A DNA stretch of 5,911 nt, from the NCBI GenBank assembly GCA_020430865.1, contig JAGQIY010000419.1, positions 1 through 5,911 on the forward strand, written 5' to 3'. Under the pieces are notes generated by a model. The model did not search any database. It saw only the letters and a program-made list of their open reading frames with translations, and was not told where the DNA came from. This document shows positions 1 through 5,808 of the stretch, piece after piece. How positions within the stretch are numbered: the stretch's first letter is position 1; each line of letters opens with the position of its first letter. The stretch is from Myxococcales bacterium. GTDB lineage: Bacteria; Myxococcota; Polyangia; Polyangiales; Polyangiaceae. A program made the position numbers and the translations under genes.

Positions 1-79
1 CGTTGGGATGTCGCCTCAGCCAGTTTTTTTTGCGCGACGGGTGAACGCTCGAGGGCGGAGCGGGCACTTTGCCCTGAAT

Positions 80-97
80 CACGCCCGAGTGGGCGTG
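80..97 (+). promoter_or_regulatory. 7-bp hairpin bracketed by CCTGAATC direct repeats
   Basis: CACGCCC (80-86) pairs perfectly with GGGCGTG (91-97) around the four-base loop GAGT. The hairpin is flanked by an exact 8-base direct repeat CCTGAATC at 73-80 and 98-105. It could be an inverted-repeat operator or a leader RNA stem; there is no T-tract after it, so a terminator is unlikely. Function is not established, and short perfect stems are not rare in GC-rich DNA. Confidence 0.3.
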
Positions 98-117
98 CCT
101 GAATCTCAGCCAGACGA

Positions 118-132
118 GGCTCGCGAAGAGCC
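118..132 (+). other. short leader hairpin
   Basis: GGCTC (118-122) pairs with GAGCC (128-132) around the loop GCGAA. It lies 20 bases downstream of the hairpin at 80-97 and may be part of a structured 5' leader of the receptor mRNA. Five base pairs alone are weak evidence. Confidence 0.2.
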
Positions 133-241
133 ACGCGGCCCCTTCGTTCCGAGGTGAGCCGAGCGCCCAGCGGACGCTGGCGTGCGCACGTGGTTTCGCG
201 GGAGTCGTCGTGGCGCGTGTGTGCACTGCGCGCGTCGGCCA

Positions 242-257
242 CTCGCGTTTCCGCGAG
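242..257 (+). promoter_or_regulatory. hairpin just upstream of the receptor ribosome site
   Basis: CTCGCG (242-247) pairs perfectly with CGCGAG (252-257) around the loop TTTC. The stem ends 16 bases before the AGGAG at 274-278. A stem here could affect translation initiation or mRNA stability. The same two arms recur in the gap before exbB (3714-3719 and 3733-3738). Confidence 0.3.
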
Positions 258-273
258 GCGCTAGACGTGCGCG

Positions 274-278
274 AGGAG
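274..278 (+). promoter_or_regulatory. Shine-Dalgarno AGGAG fixing a TTG start
   Basis: AGGAG sits seven bases before the TTG at 286-288. An in-frame TAG at 262-264 lies just upstream, and no ATG, GTG or other TTG codon occurs in that frame between it and 286. This makes TTG the first possible start and supports it as the real one. Confidence 0.75.
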
Positions 279-285
279 AAGCGCC

Positions 286-2757
286 TTGCGTTCGTACGCT
301 CATCGACTGACCAGTGTTGCCTGCTTGCTGCTGGGGCTGACCACTTCTTCTCGCCTGTTCGCGCAGGGGGATGCCGACGCCGGAGAGCCAGCGCCGAGCG
401 ACTCTGCCTCCGACGACTCTGCCTCCGAGGCTGAGCCCGACGCTGACGAGGGTCAGACCGACCAGGCAGCTCGGGTGACGCCGCCGAAGCTGAAGCAGGC
501 TGTCCGGGTCGAGCGCCCGCGACGTTCCAAGCTGAGCTCGCTGTGGCTCGCGCTCACCATCGATGAGCTGGGCGACGTCACTCAAGCCAGCATCGAGGAC
601 GAGACGGAGGTCGATGAGGAGCTCGAGCGTGAGGTGCTCGAGGCGGCCTATCGCCTCGAGTTCGAGCCGGCGCGAGTGGGAGGGAAGCCAGTTTCCGTAA
701 GGTTTCGATACCAGCTGCAGCTGGTCGCAGTGGACGCGGCCGGCGCCGCTCCCGCCCCCGACACCGCCCCACCTGGCGCGAAGCCGGACGACGCGCCTCC
801 CCCCAACGAACAACCGCGGAAACGCCGGAAGGCGCCTCCCCCCAGCGACGACGAAGAGCCCGTCTACGAAGCGACCGCGGAGGTCGAGGGGCCACCCGAG
901 GCCGTGAGCAGTCATCGCCTGGAGGCCAAGGAGCTGACGGAGATGCCGGGAACGCGAGGTGATCCGATCCGGGCCGTGGAGGTCCTGCCTGGAGTCGGTC
1001 GCGGGGATGGCGATCCAGTCCTGCGCGGGGCCTCGAGCAACGAGAGCAAGGTGCTCTTCGATGGCGCGCCGGTGCCCATCCTCTACCACTTCGGCGGCAT
1101 CACCTCCTTCGTCCAGGGTCGCCTGGTGAGCCGCATCGACTACCAGCCTGGAAATTTTTCCGCGCGGTACGGACGAATCAGCGGAGGCTTGATCAACGTG
1201 GAGAGCCGGGAGCCACGCCGCGACAAGCTGCACCTGATGCTCGACATCTCGCTGCTCGAGAGCGCGGCGCTGGTCGAGTCACCGATCGGCAAGGACACGG
1301 GAGTCGCGCTGGCCGCGCGACGCAGCAACATCGACTTCGTGTTCGAGAACTTCGTGCCCGAGGACTCCTACAGCGTGCTCGCGGCGCCGGTCTACTGGGA
1401 CTACCAGGCGTTCCTGAGCCACCGCATCGACGAGCACCACACCGTGAGGCTGACGAGCTATGGCAGCCGGGATCACCTCTCGCTGCTCATCAGTGATCCC
1501 CAGGAGACGGACCCCTCGCTGCGCGGTGAGGTCTCCGGCGGCATCGAGTTTCACCGCGTCCAGCTCGCTTGGGAGAGCAGGTTCGACGACTTCGAGTCGC
1601 GGGTCCAGGCGACCTACGGCCGGCAGATCCTCGAGCAGCAGCTGGGGCCGCTGAGGAGCGAGTTCAAGGCGCACGAGGTCTTCGCTCGAGCCGACTTTCG
1701 TTACCGTGCGGGAAATATGTTGGAGATCCGCTCTGGGCTCGATTTCGACTACTACTTCCTCGACGGGAGCTACCAGGGCAACCGGCCGCCGCAGTTCGAG
1801 GGCGATCCCAATGCTGGCGCTTCCCTGGCCAGTTCCCAGCTGATCTTCGTCGAGGACACGCCGTACACCTTGAGCCCAGCGGCGTATGTCGAGGCGGCGG
1901 TGCGCCCGGTGGACCCCCTCGAGATCACCCTCGGCCTGCGTGGTGACTACTTCGAGCACCTGCGGGCGTTCACCTTGGACCCGCGTCTCGGGGTTCGCTA
2001 CGCCATGACCCCGGAGACGACGTTCAAGGCGGGAGTCGGGCGCTACACGCAGATGCCCGAGTACTACCTGTCGATCCCCGGCCTCGGCAATCCGGATCTC
2101 GAGCCCTACTATGCGATCCACACCAGCGCCGGGGTCGAGCAGAAGATCGGTGACGAGCTCGAGGCGGGGGTCGAGGGCTTCTACAAGCACCTGGACCATC
2201 GCGTCGTTGCGACGCCCGACCAGCAACCGCCGTACTTCATCAACGACGGTCAGGGGCGGATCTACGGCGCAGAGTTCAGCGCGAAGCTGCACACCGGTGA
2301 TACCCGAGGTTTCCTCGCGTATACGATTTCTCGCAGCGAACGTCAGGACCGCGACGATCCGTACCGCCTCTTCGACCTGGATCAGACGCACCTGCTGTCG
2401 CTCGCGCTGACGCAGGGCCTGGGCAAGGGGTGGGAAGTCGGCGCGCGTTTCCGGCTCACCAGCGGTGACCCGACGACGCCGATCATCGGCGCTGTCTACG
2501 ACGCCACCACCGGGCAGTACGTGCCGCGCTTCGGCAAGGTGAACTCCGAGCGATTGCCCCTCTATCATCAACTTGATTTGCGCGTGGAAAAACAATGGGC
2601 TCTGGGAGAGCTGAAGCTCGCGGCCTACCTCGATCTGATCAACGCCTACAACGCGGAGCACCGCGAGGGCACGGAGTACAGCTACGACTACGCCAAGAGC
2701 CGCCCCATCACCGGCGTGCCCCTGTTCCCAAGCCTGGGACTGCGAGGAGAACTATGA
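286..2757 (+). CDS. TonB-dependent outer-membrane receptor with an N-terminal TonB-like domain
   Basis: An 823-residue outer-membrane transporter energised by TonB. Residues 1-26 form a signal peptide (basic start, Leu-rich core, probable cut after LFA). Residues 27-60 are an acidic Ser/Asp/Glu linker containing a 15-base tandem duplication. Residues about 66-148 resemble the C-terminal domain of TonB: a PP(K/R)L-type entry, a strand ending in IDELGDV, a helix rich in Glu, then FEPARVGGKPV and a last strand FRYQLQL. A Pro/charged linker follows (149-192). A plausible TonB box lies near V193-G202, and the plug spans about 200-310 (LRGASS at 246-251, RYGRISGG at 294-301). The rest is the beta-barrel, with the usual NPDLEP (602) and SGDPTTP (726) motifs. 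The start is TTG with a good Shine-Dalgarno. The last residue is Leu rather than the common Phe. The family is confident; the substrate is unknown. The ATGA overlap couples it to the next gene. Confidence 0.93.
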   Translation: MRSYAHRLTSVACLLLGLTTSSRLFAQGDADAGEPAPSDSASDDSASEAEPDADEGQTDQAARVTPPKLKQAVRVERPRRSKLSSLWLALTIDELGDVTQASIEDETEVDEELEREVLEAAYRLEFEPARVGGKPVSVRFRYQLQLVAVDAAGAAPAPDTAPPGAKPDDAPPPNEQPRKRRKAPPPSDDEEPVYEATAEVEGPPEAVSSHRLEAKELTEMPGTRGDPIRAVEVLPGVGRGDGDPVLRGASSNESKVLFDGAPVPILYHFGGITSFVQGRLVSRIDYQPGNFSARYGRISGGLINVESREPRRDKLHLMLDISLLESAALVESPIGKDTGVALAARRSNIDFVFENFVPEDSYSVLAAPVYWDYQAFLSHRIDEHHTVRLTSYGSRDHLSLLISDPQETDPSLRGEVSGGIEFHRVQLAWESRFDDFESRVQATYGRQILEQQLGPLRSEFKAHEVFARADFRYRAGNMLEIRSGLDFDYYFLDGSYQGNRPPQFEGDPNAGASLASSQLIFVEDTPYTLSPAAYVEAAVRPVDPLEITLGLRGDYFEHLRAFTLDPRLGVRYAMTPETTFKAGVGRYTQMPEYYLSIPGLGNPDLEPYYAIHTSAGVEQKIGDELEAGVEGFYKHLDHRVVATPDQQPPYFINDGQGRIYGAEFSAKLHTGDTRGFLAYTISRSERQDRDDPYRLFDLDQTHLLSLALTQGLGKGWEVGARFRLTSGDPTTPIIGAVYDATTGQYVPRFGKVNSERLPLYHQLDLRVEKQWALGELKLAAYLDLINAYNAEHREGTEYSYDYAKSRPITGVPLFPSLGLRGEL
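399..428 (+). repeat. 15-bp perfect tandem duplication inside the receptor linker
   Basis: CGACTCTGCCTCCGA at 399-413 is repeated exactly at 414-428. The unit is five codons long, so the frame is kept, and it encodes the acidic Ser/Asp/Glu stretch just after the signal peptide. It looks like a recent slippage or duplication event in a flexible linker. Confidence 0.85.
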
Positions 2758-3698
2758 GACTACGTGACCTTGGCGATCGCCTGTGGAGCGGTCTGCCGCT
2801 TCTGAGTGTGCCGCTCGCGCTGAGCTTCGGCGCTGGCTGCGAGGACCCGCTGTCCTTGCCGCAGAGGATCGAGGACACCCGGGTGCTCGGCGCCCGCGCA
2901 GAGGTGCAGGGCCGCGCAGGGCAGGCGTGGGCCGAGCCGGGGGAGACCCTCGACGTGAGCTGGCTCGTGGTGGCGCCCGAAGGCGAGCCAAGCGACCTCA
3001 GCTGGCGCTTCGAGGCCTGCCTCGCGGCACCGGTGAACGCGGGACCGTCGGAGTGCGTGGCGGACGTCTTCGCGACCGTCGTCGGGCAAGGAGCGCCGGC
3101 GTTCCAGGTCACGCTGCCGGCGGACACCCAGCAGGCGCCCCAGGTCGCGCTGCATGGCGTCGTGTGTCGCGGGAGTGAGGCGAGCGCTGGCGCGGACGAG
3201 TGCCGCTCCGGCGTGAGCCTCCCGGTTGGCCTGAATCTGGGCATCGCCGCGGAGGAGCTGCGGAACGAACTGCCGAGCCTCGGCGGTGTCCCGATTTTCC
3301 TCGGGGATCAGCCCTGGGGAGAGCCGCCGGCGACCGAGCCTTCGGATTGCGGCGGTGACGCGGCGCTGCCACGGGTGAAGGCCAAGAGCACGACGACGAT
3401 CCGGCTGGAGCTTGGGACGGTCCCCAGGGACGAGCTCGGCGAGGAGCGCGCGGGCTTCGATCAGATCGGCGACCGCGAGACACTGGAAGTGGACTGGTAC
3501 TCGGACGCAGGCAAGCTCTCGACCCCGGTCGGCTTCGTCGAGGCGGACGACGCGCGCGCGAACCCCGAGCTGGAGGTCGCTTTCGAGGCGCCAAAGCTCG
3601 ACGCCGGTGAAGCGCGCTGGGTGCGCTTCTACTTCGTCGCCCGGGACCGCCGCGGGGGTAACGACTGGCAGCGCCGCGGGCTCTGCGTGGTGCCGTAA
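2754..3698 (+). CDS. predicted lipoprotein of unknown function, coupled to the receptor
   Basis: A 314-residue protein I cannot assign to a named family. The ATG at 2754 overlaps the receptor stop (ATGA) and is preceded by AGGAG at 2745-2749, so translation is probably coupled. The same frame is open further upstream, inside the receptor gene, but only this start gives a secretion signal: basic N-terminus, hydrophobic core about residues 10-25 and a lipobox-like FGAG before C29, predicting lipid attachment there. The mature part begins with Glu-Asp and then has a stretch with spaced Cys residues that could form disulfides, and alternating hydrophobic segments suggesting beta-rich, perhaps Ig-like folding (inference). 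No catalytic motif, metal site or SusD-like tetratricopeptide pattern is visible. Position suggests a partner of the receptor, for example in substrate capture; that role is inferred from context only. Confidence 0.8.
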   Translation: MRLRDLGDRLWSGLPLLSVPLALSFGAGCEDPLSLPQRIEDTRVLGARAEVQGRAGQAWAEPGETLDVSWLVVAPEGEPSDLSWRFEACLAAPVNAGPSECVADVFATVVGQGAPAFQVTLPADTQQAPQVALHGVVCRGSEASAGADECRSGVSLPVGLNLGIAAEELRNELPSLGGVPIFLGDQPWGEPPATEPSDCGGDAALPRVKAKSTTTIRLELGTVPRDELGEERAGFDQIGDRETLEVDWYSDAGKLSTPVGFVEADDARANPELEVAFEAPKLDAGEARWVRFYFVARDRRGGNDWQRRGLCVVP

Positions 3699-3713
3699 GG
3701 AAATGCTGTCGAG

Positions 3714-3738
3714 CTCGCGCGGAGCACGGCGCCGCGAG
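3714..3738 (+). other. possible stem-loop in the gap before exbB
   Basis: CTCGCG (3714-3719) pairs with CGCGAG (3733-3738) around a 13-base GC-rich loop. It lies in the 89-base gap between the lipoprotein stop and ExbB, the only real gap in the operon. There is no T-tract after it. It could set differential expression between the receptor/lipoprotein pair and the motor genes, but a chance stem in GC-rich DNA is equally possible. Confidence 0.25.
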
Positions 3739-3777
3739 AGGATGAGCTGAGGACTTTGCCGGGTCAGAGCCTGGCGC

Positions 3778-3782
3778 GGAGG
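3778..3782 (+). promoter_or_regulatory. Shine-Dalgarno GGAGG deciding the exbB start
   Basis: GGAGG lies five bases before the ATG at 3788 but only two bases before the in-frame GTG at 3785, so the ATG is the better start. An out-of-frame ATG at 3783 directly abuts the Shine-Dalgarno and is followed at once by TGA, so it is probably not used. Confidence 0.65.
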
Positions 3783-3787
3783 ATGTG

Positions 3788-4441
3788 ATGCAGATCGAAC
3801 GAATCGTGAGTTCATTGACGGGTCTTGGGGCGAGCTGGGTGCTGTGGCTGCTGGTCATCCTGAGTCTGGTGGCGCTGGCAGTCGTGATCGAGCGCGCGGT
3901 CTTCTTCAGTTCGTCGCGCGATGACGTGGAAGGGCTGCGCGCTGAGGTGCTGAAGCGGCTCAGGGCGGGTGAAGTGAAGCTCGCTCTGAGGCGCCTGGAG
4001 GAGTCGCCGTCTCCCGAGGCGAGCATCCTGCGCGCCGGCCTCGCCTCCGGGCTCCGTGACGAGCTGGAGCGCGAGGCGGTGAGCGAACGCGTGGCTGCAG
4101 AGGCCGAGCGCAGTCGCCTGGCCATGGAGAAGAACCTGGCGTTCCTCGGCACGGTCGGCAGCAACGCGCCCTTCGTCGGCCTCCTCGGCACGGTGATCGG
4201 CATCATCCGGGCCTTTCACGAGCTGGACGCGAGCGCTGGCAAGCTGAGCAGCGGCCTGATGGCGGAGATCGGCGAGGCGCTGGTCGCGACGGCCGCTGGG
4301 CTCTTGGTGGCGCTCCCGGCGATCGCCTTCTTCAACCTGTTTCAACGCCTGATCCGCGCGCGCCTGGGGCGCGCCGAGGCGCTCTCTCGTGACGCCCTCG
4401 CGGAGCTGGGCTCGCGCCTCGCACCGGAAGGAGCCGAGTGA
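3788..4441 (+). CDS. exbB: ExbB, MotA/TolQ/ExbB proton-channel protein
   Basis: A 217-residue inner-membrane component of the TonB motor. ExbB forms a pentamer around ExbD and uses proton flow to power TonB. Three membrane segments are visible: about residues 13-34 (followed by E35-R36), 119-142 and 162-183, with the usual large cytoplasmic stretch between the first two. The second carries the family signature NAPFVGLLGTVIGI (126-139). E163 and T168 in the third segment and T135 in the second match, at a constant offset of 13, the functional E176, T181 and T148 of E. coli ExbB as I recall them. It is slightly shorter than E. coli ExbB (244 residues). TolQ is the close alternative, but the neighbouring receptor and a TonB with an intact C-terminal domain favour ExbB. 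The stop overlaps the exbD start by one base. Confidence 0.92.
   Translation: MQIERIVSSLTGLGASWVLWLLVILSLVALAVVIERAVFFSSSRDDVEGLRAEVLKRLRAGEVKLALRRLEESPSPEASILRAGLASGLRDELEREAVSERVAAEAERSRLAMEKNLAFLGTVGSNAPFVGLLGTVIGIIRAFHELDASAGKLSSGLMAEIGEALVATAAGLLVALPAIAFFNLFQRLIRARLGRAEALSRDALAELGSRLAPEGAE
4428..4433 (+). promoter_or_regulatory. Shine-Dalgarno AAGGAG for exbD, inside exbB
   Basis: AAGGAG lies seven bases before the ATG at 4441 and four before the in-frame GTG at 4438. The ATG has the better spacing and is chosen. Lying within the last codons of exbB, it supports coupled translation of the two motor subunits. Confidence 0.65.
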
Positions 4442-4896
4442 TGGCCGGCGCGGCTCAGTCCAGCAGCGGCCCGGGGGGCCGCTCGTTCGCCCGCGGCGGA
4501 GATGAACTGCTGGTCGGGATCAACGTGACCCCGTTGGTGGACGTCGTGCTGGTGTTGCTCGTCGTGCTGATGGTGACGGCGAGCTACGTGGTCAGTCACA
4601 GCCTGCCCTTGGATCTACCGAAGGCCAAGAGCGGCGCTGCCCAGAGCGGCGTCCTCCACGTGTCCATCGAGAAGGACGGGCGCGTGCACCTGGATGATCG
4701 CAGCGTCTCGGACGCCGAGCTGCGAGCCGCCGCGCGCAGCGCAGTGGGTCGGGACACCGAGAGCCGCGCGCTGATCGCCGCCGACGGGAGCACCCAGCAT
4801 CGCGACGTCGTTCACGTGGTCGATCTCTTGCGAGAGTCTGGCGTGGACCACTTCGCCATCAACGTGAGGCAGGTCGACGGTGCACCACACGAGTGA
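4441..4896 (+). CDS. exbD: ExbD/TolR-family biopolymer transport protein
   Basis: A 151-residue inner-membrane protein with a short Gly/Ser-rich cytoplasmic N-terminus (1-22), one membrane helix (about 34-54) and a periplasmic domain. The family core INVTPLVDVVLVLLVVLM begins at I27. D34 in it corresponds to the proton-carrying D25 of E. coli ExbD. The next conserved element, LDLPKA, follows the helix. The periplasmic part shows the ExbD/TolR pattern of a DGRVHLDD turn, an Ala-rich helix, LIAADGS, and a last helix ending ESGVDHFAI. It works with ExbB as the proton-driven rotor or stator core that energises TonB. TolR is a related alternative, made less likely by the neighbours. Its 3' end overlaps tonB by 17 bases. 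Confidence 0.92.
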   Translation: MAGAAQSSSGPGGRSFARGGDELLVGINVTPLVDVVLVLLVVLMVTASYVVSHSLPLDLPKAKSGAAQSGVLHVSIEKDGRVHLDDRSVSDAELRAAARSAVGRDTESRALIAADGSTQHRDVVHVVDLLRESGVDHFAINVRQVDGAPHE

Positions 4897-5686
4897 TCGC
4901 CGGCGCAGGCTGCTTGGCGTCGGCGTCAGTCTGACCCTGCATGGTCTGGCCTTCTGGGGTCTCGACCGCCTGCCGCAAGTGAAGCTGGAGCCTATCCGTG
5001 TGGCAACGGTGGACTTCGAGGTGGTACAGGAGAAGCCCAAGCCTCCGCCTGCCCCGAAGCCCCTCGAGCCCGCGCCGGGGCCCGCCCCCGAAGCCGAGAC
5101 GACCCCGGAGCGACCGGCGCCGACACAGCCCACGGCGTATCGCCCACCCCAGCCGGGGGCCGCTGCAGCGTCACCAGACCAGGCGCAAGCCGATGCGAAG
5201 CCGGCAGGGCCGATCGACCTCGGGACGCTCAGCGCCAGCGATCTCGGAGCGCCGGATGGGGAGGGGGTCGCCGTGGGAGTCCCCGGCAGCGGCGGACGAC
5301 GTGGTGATGTGTTGCCGCGAGGAATCAAGCGTGCCAGGAAGGCGCCGCCGCGCCAGGTGCCCCAGGGCCCGCCGGCGCCGAGCTACGTTGCCGCCAAGGA
5401 TCTGCAGCGCGCTCCCCGGGCGCCTGGTCTGGACGGGACCCTCGCGCGCTTCTATCCGCCTGCTGCGCGCGCTGCGGGCATCAGTGGCGAGGCGCGAGTC
5501 CGCATCGCGATCGAGCCGACCGGGCGGGCTCGTGTGCTTGGCGTGCTGGCCGAGAGCTACGCCGGCTTCGGCAGCGCTTGCCAGCGCACTGTCCAGGGCT
5601 CGCACTGGTCGGCGCCTCTGGACAAGGATGGTCGCGCGGTGGCCACGACGCTGGTCTATCGCTGCAGATTTCGCGTGGATCGCTGA
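4880..5686 (+). CDS. tonB: TonB, periplasm-spanning energy transducer
   Basis: A 268-residue protein linking the ExbB-ExbD motor to the receptor. It starts at GTG inside exbD; no later in-frame start would keep the whole anchor. A basic tip (RRRR at 7-10) precedes the membrane helix (about 11-30), which carries the canonical S17-x3-H21 pair of TonB anchors. Residues about 51-175 are a Pro/Ala/Lys/Glu-rich spacer with a Gly-rich patch, long enough to reach across the periplasm. The C-terminal domain (about 188-267) opens with FYPPAARAAG, then EARVRIAIEPTGRA, a helix, SHWSAPLDKDGRAV and the last strand VYRCRFRV. C234 and C262 are placed so that they could form a disulfide; E. coli TonB lacks this pair as far as I recall. 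TolA is unlikely because it has no such C-terminal fold. Ribosome binding is modest (AGG at 4871-4873), consistent with coupling to exbD. Confidence 0.92.
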   Translation: MHHTSDRRRRLLGVGVSLTLHGLAFWGLDRLPQVKLEPIRVATVDFEVVQEKPKPPPAPKPLEPAPGPAPEAETTPERPAPTQPTAYRPPQPGAAAASPDQAQADAKPAGPIDLGTLSASDLGAPDGEGVAVGVPGSGGRRGDVLPRGIKRARKAPPRQVPQGPPAPSYVAAKDLQRAPRAPGLDGTLARFYPPAARAAGISGEARVRIAIEPTGRARVLGVLAESYAGFGSACQRTVQGSHWSAPLDKDGRAVATTLVYRCRFRVDR

Positions 5687-5704
5687 CTCCGAGCGAGTCG
5701 CAGC
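5682..5704 (+). terminator. possible hairpin terminator at the end of tonB
   Basis: GACTC (5685-5689) pairs with GAGTC (5695-5699) around a five-base loop, and GCT (5682-5684) can extend the stem by pairing with AGC (5702-5704) across a two-base bulge. It overlaps the tonB stop codon and has no T-tract after it, so intrinsic termination is doubtful. Confidence 0.25.
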
Positions 5705-5789
5705 ACGCGGCTCCGTGGGGGATAGGCGAGGCCGAGTTCGGAGGCTAGGCTGCGTGCAATGGTGCGCCGTGACGCGAAAGACTTGGAAA

Positions 5790-5801
5790 CCTGTTCGCAG
5801 G
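5790..5801 (+). other. UUCG-loop hairpin just before the putative intron
   Basis: CCTG (5790-5793) pairs with CAGG (5798-5801) around the stable tetraloop TTCG. It ends seven bases before the proposed intron start at 5809. Class IIC introns are known to insert just after terminator-type stem-loops, so this may be part of the target site. The stem is only four base pairs and no T-tract follows. Confidence 0.35.
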
Positions 5802-5808
5802 ATACTGG

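Larger units (their letters stand above)
1..285. other. non-coding leader upstream of the receptor gene
   Basis: No convincing gene is seen here. The short open frames that cross it have no good ribosome site and run out of frame into the receptor gene. It contains a run of eight T at 24-31, possibly the tail of a terminator whose stem lies mostly off the left edge, since I find no good stem inside the window. It also has three perfect short hairpins (80-97, 118-132, 242-257) and a 9-base direct repeat CTCAGCCAG at 15-23 and 105-113. No clear -35/-10 pair, Fur-type box or riboswitch core could be recognised. The receptor promoter probably lies here by position, but I cannot place it. Confidence 0.5.

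Noticed and set aside
24..31. T8 tract as an intrinsic terminator
   Set aside because: No adequate stem is visible in the 23 bases before it; the stem might lie off the window, so I do not call it.
1..285. Fur box or cobalamin riboswitch upstream of the receptor
   Set aside because: No AT-rich Fur-like palindrome and no recognisable B12-box core could be found.
793..844. 13-base repeat GCGCCTCCCCCCA at 793-805 and 832-844
   Set aside because: It encodes Ala-Pro-Pro-Pro twice in a Pro-rich linker and is explained by biased codon use.
106..1233. 375-codon minus-strand open frame covering the leader and the receptor N-terminus
   Set aside because: Antisense to a well-supported gene, low-complexity Arg/Gly composition and no recognisable domain.
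1279..2661. Long 460-codon open frame on the minus strand inside the receptor gene
   Set aside because: It is fully antisense to a clear receptor barrel, the protein is Arg/Val/Glu-rich without family motifs, and such mirror frames are expected in GC-rich coding DNA.
2595..2753. Upstream extension of the lipoprotein frame into the receptor gene
   Set aside because: It would bury the signal peptide and lipobox behind 53 Arg-rich residues; the ATG at 2754 has a ribosome site and the stop overlap.
3703..3750. 15-codon frame in the gap before exbB
   Set aside because: Its only Shine-Dalgarno-like bases (AAGGA, 3697-3701) are one base from the ATG, and the peptide is just Ser/Arg-rich.
3783..3788. 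ATGTGA start-stop overlapping the exbB start
   Set aside because: It directly abuts the GGAGG with no spacing, so initiation there is unlikely; probably chance.
2760..4206. Long minus-strand frames across the lipoprotein and exbB
   Set aside because: They overlap each other and well-supported plus-strand genes, and are rich in Arg, Pro and Ala without motifs.
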